From the NCBI RefSeq assembly GCF_000429525.1, contig NZ_AUCA01000011.1, positions 1-64,000 of the forward strand: a stretch of 64,000 nt of DNA, read 5' to 3'. The notes under the pieces are model-generated. The model was given only the letters and a program-made list of their open reading frames with translations, did no database searches and was not told where the DNA came from. Shown piece by piece: positions 8,483 through 18,232 of this stretch. The translations under genes were made by a program, and so were the position numbers. This DNA is from Alicyclobacillus contaminans DSM 17975. GTDB lineage: Bacteria > Bacillota > Bacilli > Alicyclobacillales > Alicyclobacillaceae. Positions within the stretch are counted from its first letter, which is position 1. The number at the start of each line of letters is the position of its first letter.

Positions 8483-9507
8483 GCGCCCGCAGCCTCCAAC
8501 GCGCGCTCAATCTCTTCGACGACGGCGTCCATGGCGTCGCCGAGGTCGCCGACGATGGTGCAGCCGGCCGCCCGTGTGTGCCCGCCGCCCGCGAACATCT
8601 GCGCAATGCGCGACACGTCAACCCGCCGCTTGGAGCGCAGGGAGACTTTGATCCGCCCGTCCGCGGTCTCCCGAAACAACGCGCCGACCTCCACAGTGTC
8701 GATGCTGCGGGTGAATCCGACGAGCCCCTCCGTATCATCATCCGTACACCCGGCGCCCTCGAGCATGCCCTGGGTGACGTAGAGAATGGCGTACTTCCCA
8801 TCACTCGACACGGTGAGGTTGTTCAGCGCCATCTGCAGCAGACGCATTTGCGGCCAGGTTCGCGACTCCAACGCCGGTTCGGCGATATCGTACGGCTGCA
8901 CGCCGCTGGCCAGCAGGCGCGCGGTGATGAGATGGACGTCTCGCGTCGTGTTCGGCTGCGCAAAACCGCCGGTGTCGGTGAGAATCCCTGTGTACAGGCA
9001 GGTGGCCAGCGGCTCGTTCAACTCCACATCGAGCGCCAGCGCCAAATGGAACATCAGTTCACACGTCGCCGCAGCATCGGCATCGACCCAGGCGGCCGCA
9101 CCGTACCGGGGATTCGTGTGATGATGGTCCACGTTGACAATTTTGGCGCCCTCCGCAATGAACGAGCGTGCGTGAGCGAACCGCGCTTCGTCAGCGCAAT
9201 CGACGGCAAGGACGTGTTGGAACTGTCGATCCACCGCCTGAATCGAGGTATACGCCTGAGAAAACAGCGGCAGGTAGTTGAACCGAGCCGGCAGCGGACC
9301 CTCTGCTACAAACCGCCACGTCTTCCCAAGCGCGGTCAGAATGTGCGCCGCGGCCAGAGCACTGCCGATGGCGTCTCCGTCCGGGCGTTCATGGCTCACA
9401 ATCAGCCAGTCGTCATGTTCCTTCACGAAATCCACGACCGACTGCAGTGCGTCCGCATACCGAGGGGCAGGTATGCAGTCCAAGTGCCCCTGCGATTGTC
9501 GCGTCAT
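8479..9507 (-). CDS. nrnA: Bifunctional oligoribonuclease / pAp phosphatase (DHH family)
   Basis: A 342-residue DHH-DHHA1 protein that degrades nano-RNA and 3'-phosphoadenosine 5'-phosphate. Motifs: SHERPDGDAIGSALA (metal-binding DxD), VDHHHTN (the DHH core) and the DHHA1 signature AGGGHTRAAG near the C-terminus. The length is a little above the usual 310-330. The ATG overlaps the rbfA stop by 4 bases and the gene's own stop overlaps the truB start by 4, so rbfA, nrnA and truB form a coupled translation chain. Confidence 0.95.
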   Translation of the reverse strand: MTRQSQGHLDCIPAPRYADALQSVVDFVKEHDDWLIVSHERPDGDAIGSALAAAHILTALGKTWRFVAEGPLPARFNYLPLFSQAYTSIQAVDRQFQHVLAVDCADEARFAHARSFIAEGAKIVNVDHHHTNPRYGAAAWVDADAAATCELMFHLALALDVELNEPLATCLYTGILTDTGGFAQPNTTRDVHLITARLLASGVQPYDIAEPALESRTWPQMRLLQMALNNLTVSSDGKYAILYVTQGMLEGAGCTDDDTEGLVGFTRSIDTVEVGALFRETADGRIKVSLRSKRRVDVSRIAQMFAGGGHTRAAGCTIVGDLGDAMDAVVEEIERALEAAGA

Positions 9508-9872
9508 TTCGGCGCCTCCCCTGTTTCTTCGTCGCGGTGAATCTGGCGAATCACGGATTCGATGTGCGCACTGTACTCTCCGGATTCATCCAGCTTGAAT
9601 TGAACGTCCGGAGCCACCCGCATACGCAGCCGACGGGCCACCTCTCCCCGGACAAATCCGACCGCCCGTTGCAACGCGTCCATCGTCGCCTGCTTCTCCG
9701 CCGAGTTGCCAAGGACACTGACGAAAATCTTCGCATGCTGCAAATCCCCGGCCACCTCGACGCGCGTGACGGTCACGAAGCCGATGCGCGGATCCTTGAC
9801 CGAGTGGCGGATGATGTCCGCAACTTCCTTCTTCATCTGTTCCGCCACACGCTGTGCACGAATTTTCACCAT
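9504..9872 (-). CDS. rbfA: 30S ribosome-binding factor A
   Basis: A 122-residue KH-fold assembly factor for the 30S subunit, needed for late 16S maturation and cold adaptation. The family pattern is clear: QRVAEQMKKEVADIIRHSVKDPR, then FVTVTRVEVAGDLQHAKIF and a C-terminal PDVQFKLDES segment. The normal neighbour ylxP, found between infB and rbfA in B. subtilis, is missing. Instead a 92-base spacer with a GC hairpin separates rbfA from infB. Confidence 0.95.
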   Translation of the reverse strand: MVKIRAQRVAEQMKKEVADIIRHSVKDPRIGFVTVTRVEVAGDLQHAKIFVSVLGNSAEKQATMDALQRAVGFVRGEVARRLRMRVAPDVQFKLDESGEYSAHIESVIRQIHRDEETGEAPK

Positions 9873-9930
9873 GACCCATCACTCCCAAGCAACCGTTGTG
9901 CAGAAACCGCCCCATCTGGCGACACCTGCC

Positions 9931-9953
9931 GCGCCGCCCCGTCGGGGCCGCGC
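9931..9953. other. GC hairpin between infB and rbfA
   Basis: Ten-base arms with a single mismatch (GCGCCGCCCC and GGGGCCGCGC) and a 3-base loop. No T-run follows on the minus strand, so it is unlikely to terminate. It may stabilise or space the infB-rbfA mRNA. Confidence 0.5.
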
Positions 9954-9964
9954 CGTGGAGCCTA

Positions 9965-12946
9965 TCACTCGGGCTTTACGGCCTCCATCTGGAATGCTTC
10001 CACAACGTCGCCAACCTTGATGTCATTATACTTATCCAGCGTCAATCCGCACTCGAACCCTTGGGCGACTTCGCGTACGTCATCCTTGAAACGCTTCAGC
10101 GTATCCAGACGGCCTTCGTACACCACCACGCCGTCGCGGATCACGCGGCATTCGGCGTCGCGCGTCAACTTGCCGTCGGTGACGTAACAACCAGCCACCG
10201 TACCAACCCGGGAAATGTGGAACGTCTGACGCACCTCGGCGTGGCCAATGACCACCTCTTTGTACGTCGGATCCAGCATGCCCTTCATGGCAGATTCCAG
10301 TTCTTCAATCACATTGTAAATTACGCGGTACAGGCGGATGTCCACTTTCTCCGCTTCCGCCGCGCGCGCGGCGTTGGCGTCGGGACGCACATGGAAACCG
10401 ATGATGATGGCATTCGACGTGCTCGCCAGCAGGACGTCGGATTCATTGATGGCCCCGGCCCCGCGATGAATGACATTGACGCGAACCCCTTCAACCTCAA
10501 TCTTCTCAATGGCCTGCACCAGCGCTTCCACGGAACCCTGCACGTCCGCCTTCACGATGACGTTCAGTTCTTTGACGTTGCCCTCCTGGATTTGCCGGTA
10601 CAAATCGTCCAACGTCACGCGCGCCGTGTTCTGCTGCTGCTGGACCTTCTCTCGGTTCTGGCGTTTCTGGGCCAAATTCCGCGCGGATCGTTCGTCGTCA
10701 TACACCACGAACAGGTCACCGGCGGACGGCAGCTCGTTCAACCCGAGAATCTCCACCGGCGTTGACGGCGGCGCCTCCTTGATGCGCTTGCCCACGTCGT
10801 TCATCATCGCGCGGACGCGGCCGTACGTCTGTCCAGCCACCACAATGTCGCCGACGCGCAAGGTGCCGTTCTGCACGAGCACCGTCGCAACGGTACCGCG
10901 GCCCTTGTCAAGCTTCGCCTCAATGACTGTACCGCGCGGTCGCGCTTTCGGATTCGCCTTCAGTTCCTGGAGATCTGCTACCAGCAGCACCATCTCCAGC
11001 AGCGAATCCAAGCCTTCCTTTTTGAGCGCGGAAATATTGACGAAGATGGTGTCGCCGCCCCACTCTTCGGCCACCAACCCATGCTGCGTCAGTTCCTGTT
11101 TCACCCGATCCGGGTTCGCGCCCGGCTTGTCAATCTTGTTGACAGCCACGATGATGGGGACGTTCGCCGCCTTCGCGTGATTGATGGCCTCCACCGTCTG
11201 CGGCATCACGCCGTCGTCCGCGGCGACCACCAGAATCGTCACATCGGTCACCTGAGCGCCGCGCGCACGCATGGTGGTGAACGCCTCGTGGCCCGGTGTA
11301 TCCAAGAACGTGATGCGCCGATCCTGCACCACCACCTGGTACGCTCCGATATGCTGCGTGATGCCGCCGGATTCCGTGGCCGTGACGCGACTGGAGCGGA
11401 TGGCGTCCAACAGCGTCGTCTTCCCGTGGTCGACATGGCCCATGATGGTGACCACCGGCGGCCGTGGCACGAGATCCTCCGGCTTATCTTCCTCCACGAG
11501 CATATCCAATGCCTCTTCATCCACCGGCTCGACAACGGTCATCTCCACGTTGAACTCACTGGCCACGAGTTCCATGGCATCCGTGTCAATCTCCTGGTTG
11601 ATGGTGGCCATAATCCCTAAGAACAACAGTTTCTTGATGATTTCGGAAGGCTCCCGCTTCAGCAACTTCGCGAAATCGCCCACCGTCATCGGACCTTCCA
11701 CGGTGATGCTGGTTGGAAACTCCGGCTTGCGCTCCTCGGATTGACCACCACGACGTTTGCCGGAGCGAACGAGCTTATCTTCATTGAACTGCTCTCGCCG
11801 ATCCCGCGAAAAATCGTTGCGACTGCGCTCCCGTTCCTTCTCTTTCTCCTTCGCCTTCGACGCGGGGCTCACCGGTTTCGCGGTCACGCTCATCGGCGCT
11901 GCCGCCGGCCGTCCGCCACCGGGTCGTCCACCGCCCGGCCGACCACCGCCGTGGCCACCGCGGCCGCCACCGTAGCCCCCGGAGCGTTGACCTCCGCCGC
12001 CCTGGCCGCCGTAGCCGCCAGAACGCTGGCCGCCGCCGTAACCGCCGGAGCGTTGGCCACTGCCCTGACCACCGCCGTAGCCCCCGGAACGCTGCTGGCC
12101 GCCTCCGTAACCACCGGAGCGTTGGCCACCGCCCTGACCACCGCCGTAGCCCCCGGAACGCTGCTGGCCGCCTCCGTAACCACCGGAGCGTTGGCCACCT
12201 CCCTGACCACTTCCGTAGCCTCCGGAACGCTGGCCGCCTCCGTAACCACCGGAGCGTTGGCCACCGCCCTGACCACCGCCGTAGCCCCCGGAACGCTGCT
12301 GGCCGCCGTAGCCGCCGCGTGACCTGTTCCGATCTCCGTTACCGCCGGATCTCGGCCCCGCGTTGGTCCGGTGTCCGCCGCTTTCCGGCGCGTCTCCGGT
12401 CCCGGTGTTCATACCCTGATTGTGCTTTTCTGTCTGTGCGCTCGGCACCTCCGACCCGGTGCCCGTTTTCGTGTTCCCCTTCATGCTGTCCTCTCCCGCT
12501 GTTGCCGCCTCCCGTTCGCTCCGTGCTTCTGAACCTCTCGCGGTCTTTCCGGCCGCCGAGCCACTTCGCGCCGCGTCCGTGGCTTCTCTGCCGCCTTGAT
12601 CATTCGCGAAGTTGACGTGCGCCGATGAAGCGGTTGATCCCCGCTCTGCCGGCCAGGCGCGTCCACCGGATTCCACCGCAGCCGTGTCGCGACCGCCCGG
12701 ATGCGTGCCGGCGCGCTCGCGCTGGCGTTGCTTTTCCCGGAGCTCCCGTTCCACCTCGGACGCGTGCTTGATGGCAGCCTTCTGTTTCACATCCGAGAAA
12801 AATTTTTCTACCTTGCTGACCATTTCCGGTTCCATCACACTCATATGATTGGCCACGGGCACGTCCAGGCGGTTGAGAATGGTTAAAATCTCTTTACTCG
12901 ACATGTTCAGTTGCTTTGCGTACTCATATACTCGAAGTTTCGCCAA
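9965..12946 (-). CDS. infB: Translation initiation factor IF-2 with long Gly-rich insert
   Basis: A 993-residue GTPase that brings initiator tRNA to the 30S subunit. An N-terminal IF2N helix ([19 protein letters not shown]) is followed by a charged linker. An RSGGYG repeat tract covers about residues 208-346. A second IF2N domain follows at about 410-460, then the G domain with G1 GHVDHGKTT at about 502, [12 protein letters not shown] and NKIDKPGA, then the C-terminal domains. I chose the TTG at 12946: GGAGGTG lies 6 bases upstream, and the protein then starts MAKLRVYEY as homologues do. The start overlaps ylxQ by 23 bases. The glycine-rich insert is unusual for Bacilli and makes the protein longer than most relatives. 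Confidence 0.96.
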   Translation of the reverse strand: MAKLRVYEYAKQLNMSSKEILTILNRLDVPVANHMSVMEPEMVSKVEKFFSDVKQKAAIKHASEVERELREKQRQRERAGTHPGGRDTAAVESGGRAWPAERGSTASSAHVNFANDQGGREATDAARSGSAAGKTARGSEARSEREAATAGEDSMKGNTKTGTGSEVPSAQTEKHNQGMNTGTGDAPESGGHRTNAGPRSGGNGDRNRSRGGYGGQQRSGGYGGGQGGGQRSGGYGGGQRSGGYGSGQGGGQRSGGYGGGQQRSGGYGGGQGGGQRSGGYGGGQQRSGGYGGGQGSGQRSGGYGGGQRSGGYGGQGGGGQRSGGYGGGRGGHGGGRPGGGRPGGGRPAAAPMSVTAKPVSPASKAKEKEKERERSRNDFSRDRREQFNEDKLVRSGKRRGGQSEERKPEFPTSITVEGPMTVGDFAKLLKREPSEIIKKLLFLGIMATINQEIDTDAMELVASEFNVEMTVVEPVDEEALDMLVEEDKPEDLVPRPPVVTIMGHVDHGKTTLLDAIRSSRVTATESGGITQHIGAYQVVVQDRRITFLDTPGHEAFTTMRARGAQVTDVTILVVAADDGVMPQTVEAINHAKAANVPIIVAVNKIDKPGANPDRVKQELTQHGLVAEEWGGDTIFVNISALKKEGLDSLLEMVLLVADLQELKANPKARPRGTVIEAKLDKGRGTVATVLVQNGTLRVGDIVVAGQTYGRVRAMMNDVGKRIKEAPPSTPVEILGLNELPSAGDLFVVYDDERSARNLAQKRQNREKVQQQQNTARVTLDDLYRQIQEGNVKELNVIVKADVQGSVEALVQAIEKIEVEGVRVNVIHRGAGAINESDVLLASTSNAIIIGFHVRPDANAARAAEAEKVDIRLYRVIYNVIEELESAMKGMLDPTYKEVVIGHAEVRQTFHISRVGTVAGCYVTDGKLTRDAECRVIRDGVVVYEGRLDTLKRFKDDVREVAQGFECGLTLDKYNDIKVGDVVEAFQMEAVKPE
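11909..12323 (-). repeat. In-frame tandem repeats encoding an RSGGYG tract in IF-2
   Basis: Ten copies of a unit beginning RSGGYG, alternating between a long form ([13 protein letters not shown]) and shorter forms ([19 protein letters not shown]). They are followed by a [10 protein letters not shown] tail. At DNA level the long-plus-short pair gives a near-identical 69-base unit repeated several times between about 12067 and 12310. The reading frame is kept throughout. Confidence 0.9.
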
Positions 12947-13310
12947 AGGCTTCACCTCCGCCAGATTCCTTGAGATACTCCTGCATCTTCGCCGCAAAAC
13001 CTTGGTCCAACAGCGCAACGGCAGCCGTCTCCGCTTTGCCGCACGCCCCGCCAAGCGTGCGTTTATCGAACGCTACGCATAGCGGCACCTGATAGTACGC
13101 ACACTTGTCGCGGTACTTCTTGGCCATGTTCGCACCGACATCGGCCGCCATGAGCACAAGCCGCGCTCGGTTGGACTGGATGGCCCGCAAGACCGCGTCC
13201 GCGCCCACAGCCGCTTTGCGCGCCCGCACCGCCAGGCCAATCCACTGCACGGCACGCTGCCCGTTCATCGCGGAATCCGCCGCTTCGGCGCGTCCATCAC
13301 GACTGTCCAT
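12924..13310 (-). CDS. ylxQ: L7Ae-type ribosomal/k-turn-binding protein YlxQ
   Basis: A 128-residue L7Ae/L30e/S12e-fold protein, likely a kink-turn RNA binder associated with ribosomes. The core reads [18 protein letters not shown], then [19 protein letters not shown] and [18 protein letters not shown]. Two ATG starts are possible: 13310, used here and overlapping ylxR by 14 bases with GGAGGG upstream, or 13268 just before the conserved core. The extra N-terminal dozen residues are not conserved in what I know of the family. The gene is in the standard nusA-ylxR-ylxQ-infB order and its end overlaps infB. Confidence 0.9.
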   Translation of the reverse strand: MDSRDGRAEAADSAMNGQRAVQWIGLAVRARKAAVGADAVLRAIQSNRARLVLMAADVGANMAKKYRDKCAYYQVPLCVAFDKRTLGGACGKAETAAVALLDQGFAAKMQEYLKESGGGEAFGETSSI

Positions 13311-13587
13311 CTGCAGCCAGCGCCCCCTCCAAGCGAAACTCCAACTCGTCAAATACGCTTTCAGGAATCGCTGTTTTGAGCGCCCGCTCGAGCGACTTTT
13401 TCTTTCGAGCCAATTTGAAGCAATCCATCTTCCGACACACGTACGCGCCACGACCGTTCTTGCGTCCGGTCAAATCGAGCTCCACGGCGCCGTCAGGCGT
13501 GTGTACCACGCGAATCAGTTCCCGCTTCGCATGCTGTTGCTGACAGCCGACGCATTTTCGCAGCGGCACCTTCTTCGGCCGTTGCAT
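13297..13587 (-). CDS. ylxR: YlxR-family RNA-binding protein (RnpM-type)
   Basis: A 96-residue protein of the YlxR family. The hallmark is [21 protein letters not shown] with the Cys-x2-Cys pair, then [20 protein letters not shown]. In B. subtilis this protein has been linked to RNase P regulation and to transcriptional effects. I take the ATG at 13587, since GGGGGTG stands 7 bases before it; the GTG two codons earlier overlaps that site. It sits between nusA and ylxQ, as in most Firmicutes. Confidence 0.94.
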   Translation of the reverse strand: MQRPKKVPLRKCVGCQQQHAKRELIRVVHTPDGAVELDLTGRKNGRGAYVCRKMDCFKLARKKKSLERALKTAIPESVFDELEFRLEGALAADGQS

Positions 13588-13620
13588 GAACACACACCCC
13601 CTTTCGATGGCTCCTCTGGC

Positions 13621-14739
13621 TCAGGGCTCGTTCAACCAGTCCGCGGACAACGTGCCAATGTCGTCCTCGTCGTCTTCCTCGGTCAGCCGTCCAAACATGC
13701 CGAGTTCCGCGGCTTGCGTTTCGCTCTTGATGTCGATTTTCCACGCCGTCAGCTTGGCCGCCAGGCGAGCGTTCTGTCCCTCTTTGCCAATGGCGAGCGA
13801 CAACTGGTAATCAGGCACAATCGCGCGCGCAATTTTTTCATCCTCGAGAATCTGAACGGAGACCACCTTGGCCGGCGAGAGGGCATTCGCGACAAACTCC
13901 GCCGGATCTTCGCTCCACTTCACAATATCCACTTTTTCACCGTGCAGTTCATTGACGACCGCCTGAACGCGCATGCCGCGGCTGCCCACGCAGGCGCCAA
14001 TCGGGTCCACCTCCGGATTCCGAGAGTGAACCGCAATCTTGGACCGGTGGCCCGCTTCCCGGGCCACCGATTTAATCTCGACAACCCCCTCAAAGATTTC
14101 GGGAACCTCGAGTTCAAACAACCGCTTCAGAAGTCCGGGATGCGTCCGTGACAAGACAATCTGCGGCCCTTTCGTGGTCCTCTCGACCCGCGTGATGTAC
14201 GCCTTCACCCGATCCCCGGGCTTGAACTGATCTGTCGGCATCAACTCCGCCAGCGGCAGCACCGCTTCCGTCTGGCCGACATCCACATACAGCATGCGGG
14301 CATCCTGGCGCTGCACCACGCCGGACACAATATCCTCTTCGCGATCCACAAACTTACTGTAGACGATGGAACGCTCCGCTTCGCGAATGCGCTGCGTCAC
14401 CACCTGCTTGGCCGTCTGCGCCGCAATCCGGCCAAAATCGCGCGGCGTCACCTCAATCTCGACGACGTCGCCCAACTGATACGTGGGACTGATGTCGAGC
14501 GCCGCGTCCAACGAGATCTCGAGTCGCGTGTCCACAGGCTGCTCGACCACCGTCTTGCGCGCGAACACCTTGACAATCCCGGTGTCCCGGCCAATCTCCA
14601 CGCGCACATTGGGCGCCGAATTGAAGTTCCGCTTGTAGCCGGAAATCAGCGCAGCTTCAATCGCTTCCAGCAGCGTGTCCTTGTCAATGCCCTTCTCTCG
14701 TTGCAGTTGTTCCAGTGCGTCAATGAACTCTGCATTCAT
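13621..14739 (-). CDS. nusA: Transcription termination/antitermination factor NusA
   Basis: A 372-residue RNA-polymerase-associated pausing and termination factor. The N-terminal RNAP-binding domain ([19 protein letters not shown]) is followed by an S1 domain (about 130-200, [20 protein letters not shown]), then KH1 ([18 protein letters not shown]) and KH2 ([20 protein letters not shown]-like region). The protein ends with an acidic tail and lacks the C-terminal acidic-repeat domains of E. coli NusA, as is normal for Firmicutes. It lies 34 bases after rimP. Confidence 0.98.
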   Translation of the reverse strand: MNAEFIDALEQLQREKGIDKDTLLEAIEAALISGYKRNFNSAPNVRVEIGRDTGIVKVFARKTVVEQPVDTRLEISLDAALDISPTYQLGDVVEIEVTPRDFGRIAAQTAKQVVTQRIREAERSIVYSKFVDREEDIVSGVVQRQDARMLYVDVGQTEAVLPLAELMPTDQFKPGDRVKAYITRVERTTKGPQIVLSRTHPGLLKRLFELEVPEIFEGVVEIKSVAREAGHRSKIAVHSRNPEVDPIGACVGSRGMRVQAVVNELHGEKVDIVKWSEDPAEFVANALSPAKVVSVQILEDEKIARAIVPDYQLSLAIGKEGQNARLAAKLTAWKIDIKSETQAAELGMFGRLTEEDDEDDIGTLSADWLNEP

Positions 14740-14773
14740 GAACAGGACCTCCCCCTTTCCAGGTCAAACAAGG

Positions 14774-15247
14774 TTAAAACTCGATGGCGAGCCGAGCGCC
14801 GGCCACCTTGTCGAGCGGAATGACAACGGTTTTCTCCACACCTTTCCGCCGAACGAGCAGCGTCAACTGTTCGCTGTCGAACGCGGTCAGCGTCCCTTCA
14901 AAGACCTTCTGCCCAGCCTCGGGTTCGTACAATGAAATATGTACGTATTCGCCAATCGCCCGCTCGAAATCCGCGGGTTTCTTCAAAGGCCGCTCGGCGC
15001 CCGGCGAGGAGACCTCGAGAAAATACGAATTTGGAATCGGATCGACCTCATCCAATTTATCGGACAACTGTTCGCTCACGCGACTGCAGTCGTCAATATC
15101 GACGCCTTCGGGCTTGTCGATGAAGACGCGCAGATACCAGTTGGCTCCTTCCTTTTTGTACTCCACGTCGACAAGCTCCAGACCCGCGGCCTCAACAATG
15201 GGCAGTGCCAGACGTTCCACAATGTCGGTCACACGCTCTTTCGGCAC
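14774..15247 (-). CDS. rimP: Ribosome maturation factor RimP
   Basis: A 157-residue 30S assembly factor. Family signatures are [40 protein letters not shown] and [16 protein letters not shown]. The start is a GTG at 15247 preceded by GGGAGGT six bases upstream; the longer open frame to 15373 runs into the leader hairpin and is not used. It is the first gene of the rimP-nusA-infB operon and has a readable promoter about 150 bases upstream. In B. subtilis it follows polC directly; here an inverted typA-tdk pair intervenes. Confidence 0.96.
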   Translation of the reverse strand: MPKERVTDIVERLALPIVEAAGLELVDVEYKKEGANWYLRVFIDKPEGVDIDDCSRVSEQLSDKLDEVDPIPNSYFLEVSSPGAERPLKKPADFERAIGEYVHISLYEPEAGQKVFEGTLTAFDSEQLTLLVRRKGVEKTVVIPLDKVAGARLAIEF

Positions 15248-15336
15248 ACACGTACCTCCCTTTGCTGATGAATCCATGACTCGCGCGATCCGCCCAGTCG
15301 ACGCAGAGACACGTGAATCGCCCGAATCATAGATCA

Positions 15337-15359
15337 AAGAGTGGGGGAACCCCACTCTT
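15337..15359 (-). promoter_or_regulatory. Perfect hairpin in the rimP leader
   Basis: Arms AAGAGTGGGG and CCCCACTCTT pair over 10 bases with a 3-base loop. It lies about 30 bases into the predicted rimP transcript. On the minus strand it is followed by TTTGATC, too short for a strong terminator, so a partial attenuator or a protein-binding site are both possible. Confidence 0.6.
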
Positions 15360-15393
15360 CGCGTACGATACATATACGAAGTCTAACACTCAG

Positions 15394-15423
15394 AGTATAA
15401 CACCAAGGTTGAACATCTGGCAA
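15394..15423 (-). promoter_or_regulatory. SigA-type promoter of the rimP-nusA-infB operon
   Basis: TTGCCA (5 of 6), an 18-base spacer and TATACT (5 of 6) on the minus strand. Predicted start near 15387, giving a leader of about 140 bases that contains the hairpin at 15337-15359. Confidence 0.75.
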
Positions 15424-15443
15424 ACACTTTATGCGGCGAAAAA

Positions 15444-15472
15444 TTGCGGATTTGCCAGTCACGTGGTAAGGT
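15444..15472 (+). promoter_or_regulatory. Weak candidate promoter for typA
   Basis: TTGCGG, 17 bases and TAAGGT on the plus strand, about 90 bases upstream of the typA start. Both boxes are poor matches. The rest of the 313-base rimP-typA gap holds the rimP promoter and hairpin and nothing else that I can see. Confidence 0.3.
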
Positions 15473-15560
15473 GAATGGCGGCACGTGCAACGCGCGCAAT
15501 GTGGCGTCCTTGCACCGATGTTCCACAACCAATCCAACTGACCCAAGGGTGACGATAGAG

Positions 15561-17402
15561 ATGAGTAAACACGAACAGAAAAACCTGCGCAACGTCGCGA
15601 TTGTCGCCCACGTCGACCACGGCAAGACCAGCTTGGTCGACCAATTGCTGCGCCAATCCGGCCTGTTCCGAGAGAATGAACAGCTGCAGGAACGCGCGTT
15701 GGACTCCAATGACATCGAACGGGAACGCGGCATTACCATCCTCGCCAAAACCACCGCAATCCCATACAAGGACTATAAAATCAACATCGTCGATACCCCC
15801 GGACACGCGGATTTCAGCGGTGAAGTTGAACGGATTGTGAAGATGGTCGACGGCGTCCTGCTCGTGGTCGACGCCTTTGAAGGCGTCATGCCACAGACCA
15901 AGTTCGTCCTCCAGAAGGCGCTGGCGGTCGGGCTGTCGCCGATTGTCGTGGTGAACAAAATGGACCGGCCGAACGCTCGACCCCTGGAAGTGATTGACGA
16001 GGTGCTCGACCTGTTCATCGAACTCGGAGCCTCAGAGGAGCAGTGCGACTTCCCGGTGGTGTACACATCCGCGCTGCAGGGCGCGGCCAGCGACACCCCG
16101 GAACAACTCGGCGATACCATGCAACCCCTGTTCGATGCGATTGTACGCCACATTCCCGCCCCCGAGGCGGATCCGGACGCACCGCTGCAATGGCAGGTGA
16201 CCATGCTCGACTACAACGAATTTCTTGGTCGCATCGGCATTGGGCGCATTTCCCGCGGGCGCGTGGAAATCGGGCAGCCCGTGGCCATTGCGAAGCGCGA
16301 TGGTTCCGTCGAACGGGCGCGCATCACCAAACTGTTTGGCTTCCAAGGGTTGAAGCGCGTGGAAATTGAGTCCGCCAGCGCGGGCGATATCGTCGCCATC
16401 GCCGGGGTTTCCGACATCACGGTAGGCGAGACGGTGTGCGACGCCAACGTGGTGGAACCCCTGCCGTTGCTGGCCATTGACGAACCCACCCTGCAAATGA
16501 CCTTTCTCGTCAATGACAGTCCGCTCGCCGGGCGTGAAGGCACCCACGTCACCTCGCGCAAGCTGCGGGAGCGGCTGTTTGCAGAACTGGAGTCGGACGT
16601 GAGTCTGCGCGTCGAGGAGACGGACGATGCGGATGCGTTCCTGGTGTCGAGCCGCGGGGAACTGCACCTGTCCATTCTGATTGAAACGATGCGCCGGGAA
16701 GGGTACGAACTACAGGTGTCGAAGCCGCGCGTCATTTTGAAGCGCGAAGGAGACCGCGTGTTGGAGCCGATTGAGCTGTTGGTGGCCGACGTCCCGTCGG
16801 ACGCGGTGGGCTCCGTCATTGAAGCGTTGGGATTCCGCAAGGGCGAGATGCACAAACTGGAGACCTCGCCTTCCGGCGAAACCACGCGGTTGGAGTTCAC
16901 CGTCCCATCCCGCGGACTCATTGGCTTTCGAACCGAGTTCCTGACGCTCACCCGCGGCTACGGGATCATGCACCACAGCTTCTTGGAATATGGCGAGTGG
17001 CGCGGCGATGTGGTCACGCGCCGGCAGGGCGTGCTCGTGTCCATGGACAGCGGGCAGGCAACCACCTACGCGCTGCAGAACCTGGAAGACCGAGGGGTCA
17101 TGTTTATCACGCCGGGAACCGTGGTCTACGAAGGCATGATTGTCGGCGAGCACAACCGCGAGAACGACCTGACCGTGAATGTCACCAAGCAAAAACACAT
17201 GAGCAACGTGCGCTCCTCCACCAAAGATGAGACGGTGCGTCTGAAGGCGCCGCGCAAGCTGAGCCTGGAACAGGCCATCACGTACATCGAGGACGATGAA
17301 TTGTGCGAGATCACTCCGCAGACGTTCCGCCTGCGGAAGCGGCAACTCTCGAAAAGCGAACGCGAAAAGGCGGCAAAGAAAGCGAAAGTCACCGCCCCCT
17401 GA
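15561..17402 (+). CDS. typA: Ribosome-associated GTPase TypA/BipA
   Basis: A 613-residue translational GTPase of the EF-G/LepA group that acts in ribosome assembly and stress or cold adaptation. G motifs are clear: [13 protein letters not shown] (G1), RERGITI (G2), [14 protein letters not shown] (G3) and VVNKMDRP (G4). The C-terminal BipA-specific part has [10 protein letters not shown] and [11 protein letters not shown]. The ATG at 15561 is preceded by AAGGGTG; the open frame upstream of it lacks family similarity. Together with tdk it forms a plus-strand pair inside an otherwise minus-strand block, divergent from rimP. Homologues normally lie elsewhere in Bacilli genomes. Confidence 0.97.
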   Translation: MSKHEQKNLRNVAIVAHVDHGKTSLVDQLLRQSGLFRENEQLQERALDSNDIERERGITILAKTTAIPYKDYKINIVDTPGHADFSGEVERIVKMVDGVLLVVDAFEGVMPQTKFVLQKALAVGLSPIVVVNKMDRPNARPLEVIDEVLDLFIELGASEEQCDFPVVYTSALQGAASDTPEQLGDTMQPLFDAIVRHIPAPEADPDAPLQWQVTMLDYNEFLGRIGIGRISRGRVEIGQPVAIAKRDGSVERARITKLFGFQGLKRVEIESASAGDIVAIAGVSDITVGETVCDANVVEPLPLLAIDEPTLQMTFLVNDSPLAGREGTHVTSRKLRERLFAELESDVSLRVEETDDADAFLVSSRGELHLSILIETMRREGYELQVSKPRVILKREGDRVLEPIELLVADVPSDAVGSVIEALGFRKGEMHKLETSPSGETTRLEFTVPSRGLIGFRTEFLTLTRGYGIMHHSFLEYGEWRGDVVTRRQGVLVSMDSGQATTYALQNLEDRGVMFITPGTVVYEGMIVGEHNRENDLTVNVTKQKHMSNVRSSTKDETVRLKAPRKLSLEQAITYIEDDELCEITPQTFRLRKRQLSKSEREKAAKKAKVTAP

Positions 17403-17481
17403 CGCCCTGTGCACGGCGCCCCCGACCGGGCCGCGCGGACAGGCGCCCGCAGCACCTCGTTCATGCTGGAGGAATGGAGTC

Positions 17482-18183
17482 ATGCATCGACCTTTGTGGT
17501 TCCCTGAAGCTGGTCATCTGCTGGTGATTACGGGTAACATGATGTCCGGGAAGACCGAAGAACTGATTGCCCGGTTGAAAACCATCCAGCGCGTTGAGAC
17601 CATTCGTCAGGCCGCCGCGGAGCGCGACGGATTCAGCTATACACAGCGCAAGATAGGCGTGTACAAGCACAGTTTGGACACCCGGTACTCGGAGACCGAA
17701 ATTGCGAGCCACGGCGGAGATAGGATGCCCGCAGTGCCGGTCGACTCGGCCGCGGCGCTGCTGGAACGCGTCATTGCGGATGACGTGCAGATTGTGGCTT
17801 GTGATGAAGTGCAGTTCTTTATGGAGCGGGACGACGACGGATACGTAATTGTACGGGTGCTGGTGGAGCTGCTGCGCCGACGCTGCCAGGTGATTGTCTC
17901 AGGACTGGACAAGGACTTCCGAGGACTGCCGTTCGGCCCGATGGGAGATATCCTGGCCCTCGCCGACGAACGCGTGAGTCTCACGTCCACCTGCGTTCGC
18001 TGCGGCGCGCCGGCCACACTGCCGCAGCGGCTCATCAATGGCAAACCCGCCGCGTGGGACAGTCCCGTGGTATTTCCGGGCGCCACGGAATCCTATGAAC
18101 CGCGCTGTCGGCGTTGTCATGTCACGTTTTACGAAAACCATTCCCTCCATGTGCGCGAAACAGCAACCGCCGAAGAGGAATAA
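17482..18183 (+). CDS. tdk: Thymidine kinase (type II, TK1-like)
   Basis: A 233-residue salvage enzyme that phosphorylates thymidine to dTMP. The P-loop is GNMMSGKTEELI, the catalytic Glu lies in ACDEVQFF, and the glycine-rich FRGLPFGPMGDIL segment follows. The lasso region VFPGATESYEPRCRRCH contains the second half of the Cys4 zinc site, the first half being CVRCG. It is about 30-40 residues longer than many bacterial TKs, mainly through an insertion after the P-loop around AAAERDGFSYTQRK. Start ATG at 17482 after GGAGGAATGGAGTC. It is 79 bases downstream of typA and ends in a terminator. Confidence 0.95.
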   Translation: MHRPLWFPEAGHLLVITGNMMSGKTEELIARLKTIQRVETIRQAAAERDGFSYTQRKIGVYKHSLDTRYSETEIASHGGDRMPAVPVDSAAALLERVIADDVQIVACDEVQFFMERDDDGYVIVRVLVELLRRRCQVIVSGLDKDFRGLPFGPMGDILALADERVSLTSTCVRCGAPATLPQRLINGKPAAWDSPVVFPGATESYEPRCRRCHVTFYENHSLHVRETATAEEE

Positions 18184-18201
18184 TCCCCTTCGGCGGTTTT
18201 T
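18166..18201 (+). terminator. Terminator after typA-tdk
   Basis: Ten-base arms ACCGCCGAAG and CTTCGGCGGT are followed by a T-run on the plus strand. The stem includes the last tdk codons. It sits between the convergent ends of tdk and polC. The minus-strand tail is only weakly T-rich, so it mainly stops plus-strand transcription. Confidence 0.88.
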
Positions 18202-18232
18202 GTCGCCCATCAGCCGGCAAGATCCCATCCGT

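Noticed and set aside
11909-12323. Possible non-coding satellite or CRISPR-like repeats
   Set aside because: Units vary only in ways that keep the IF-2 reading frame; there are no unique spacers.
18184-18232. Bidirectional terminator for polC and tdk
   Set aside because: The T-run is convincing only on the plus strand; the minus-strand tail is mixed.
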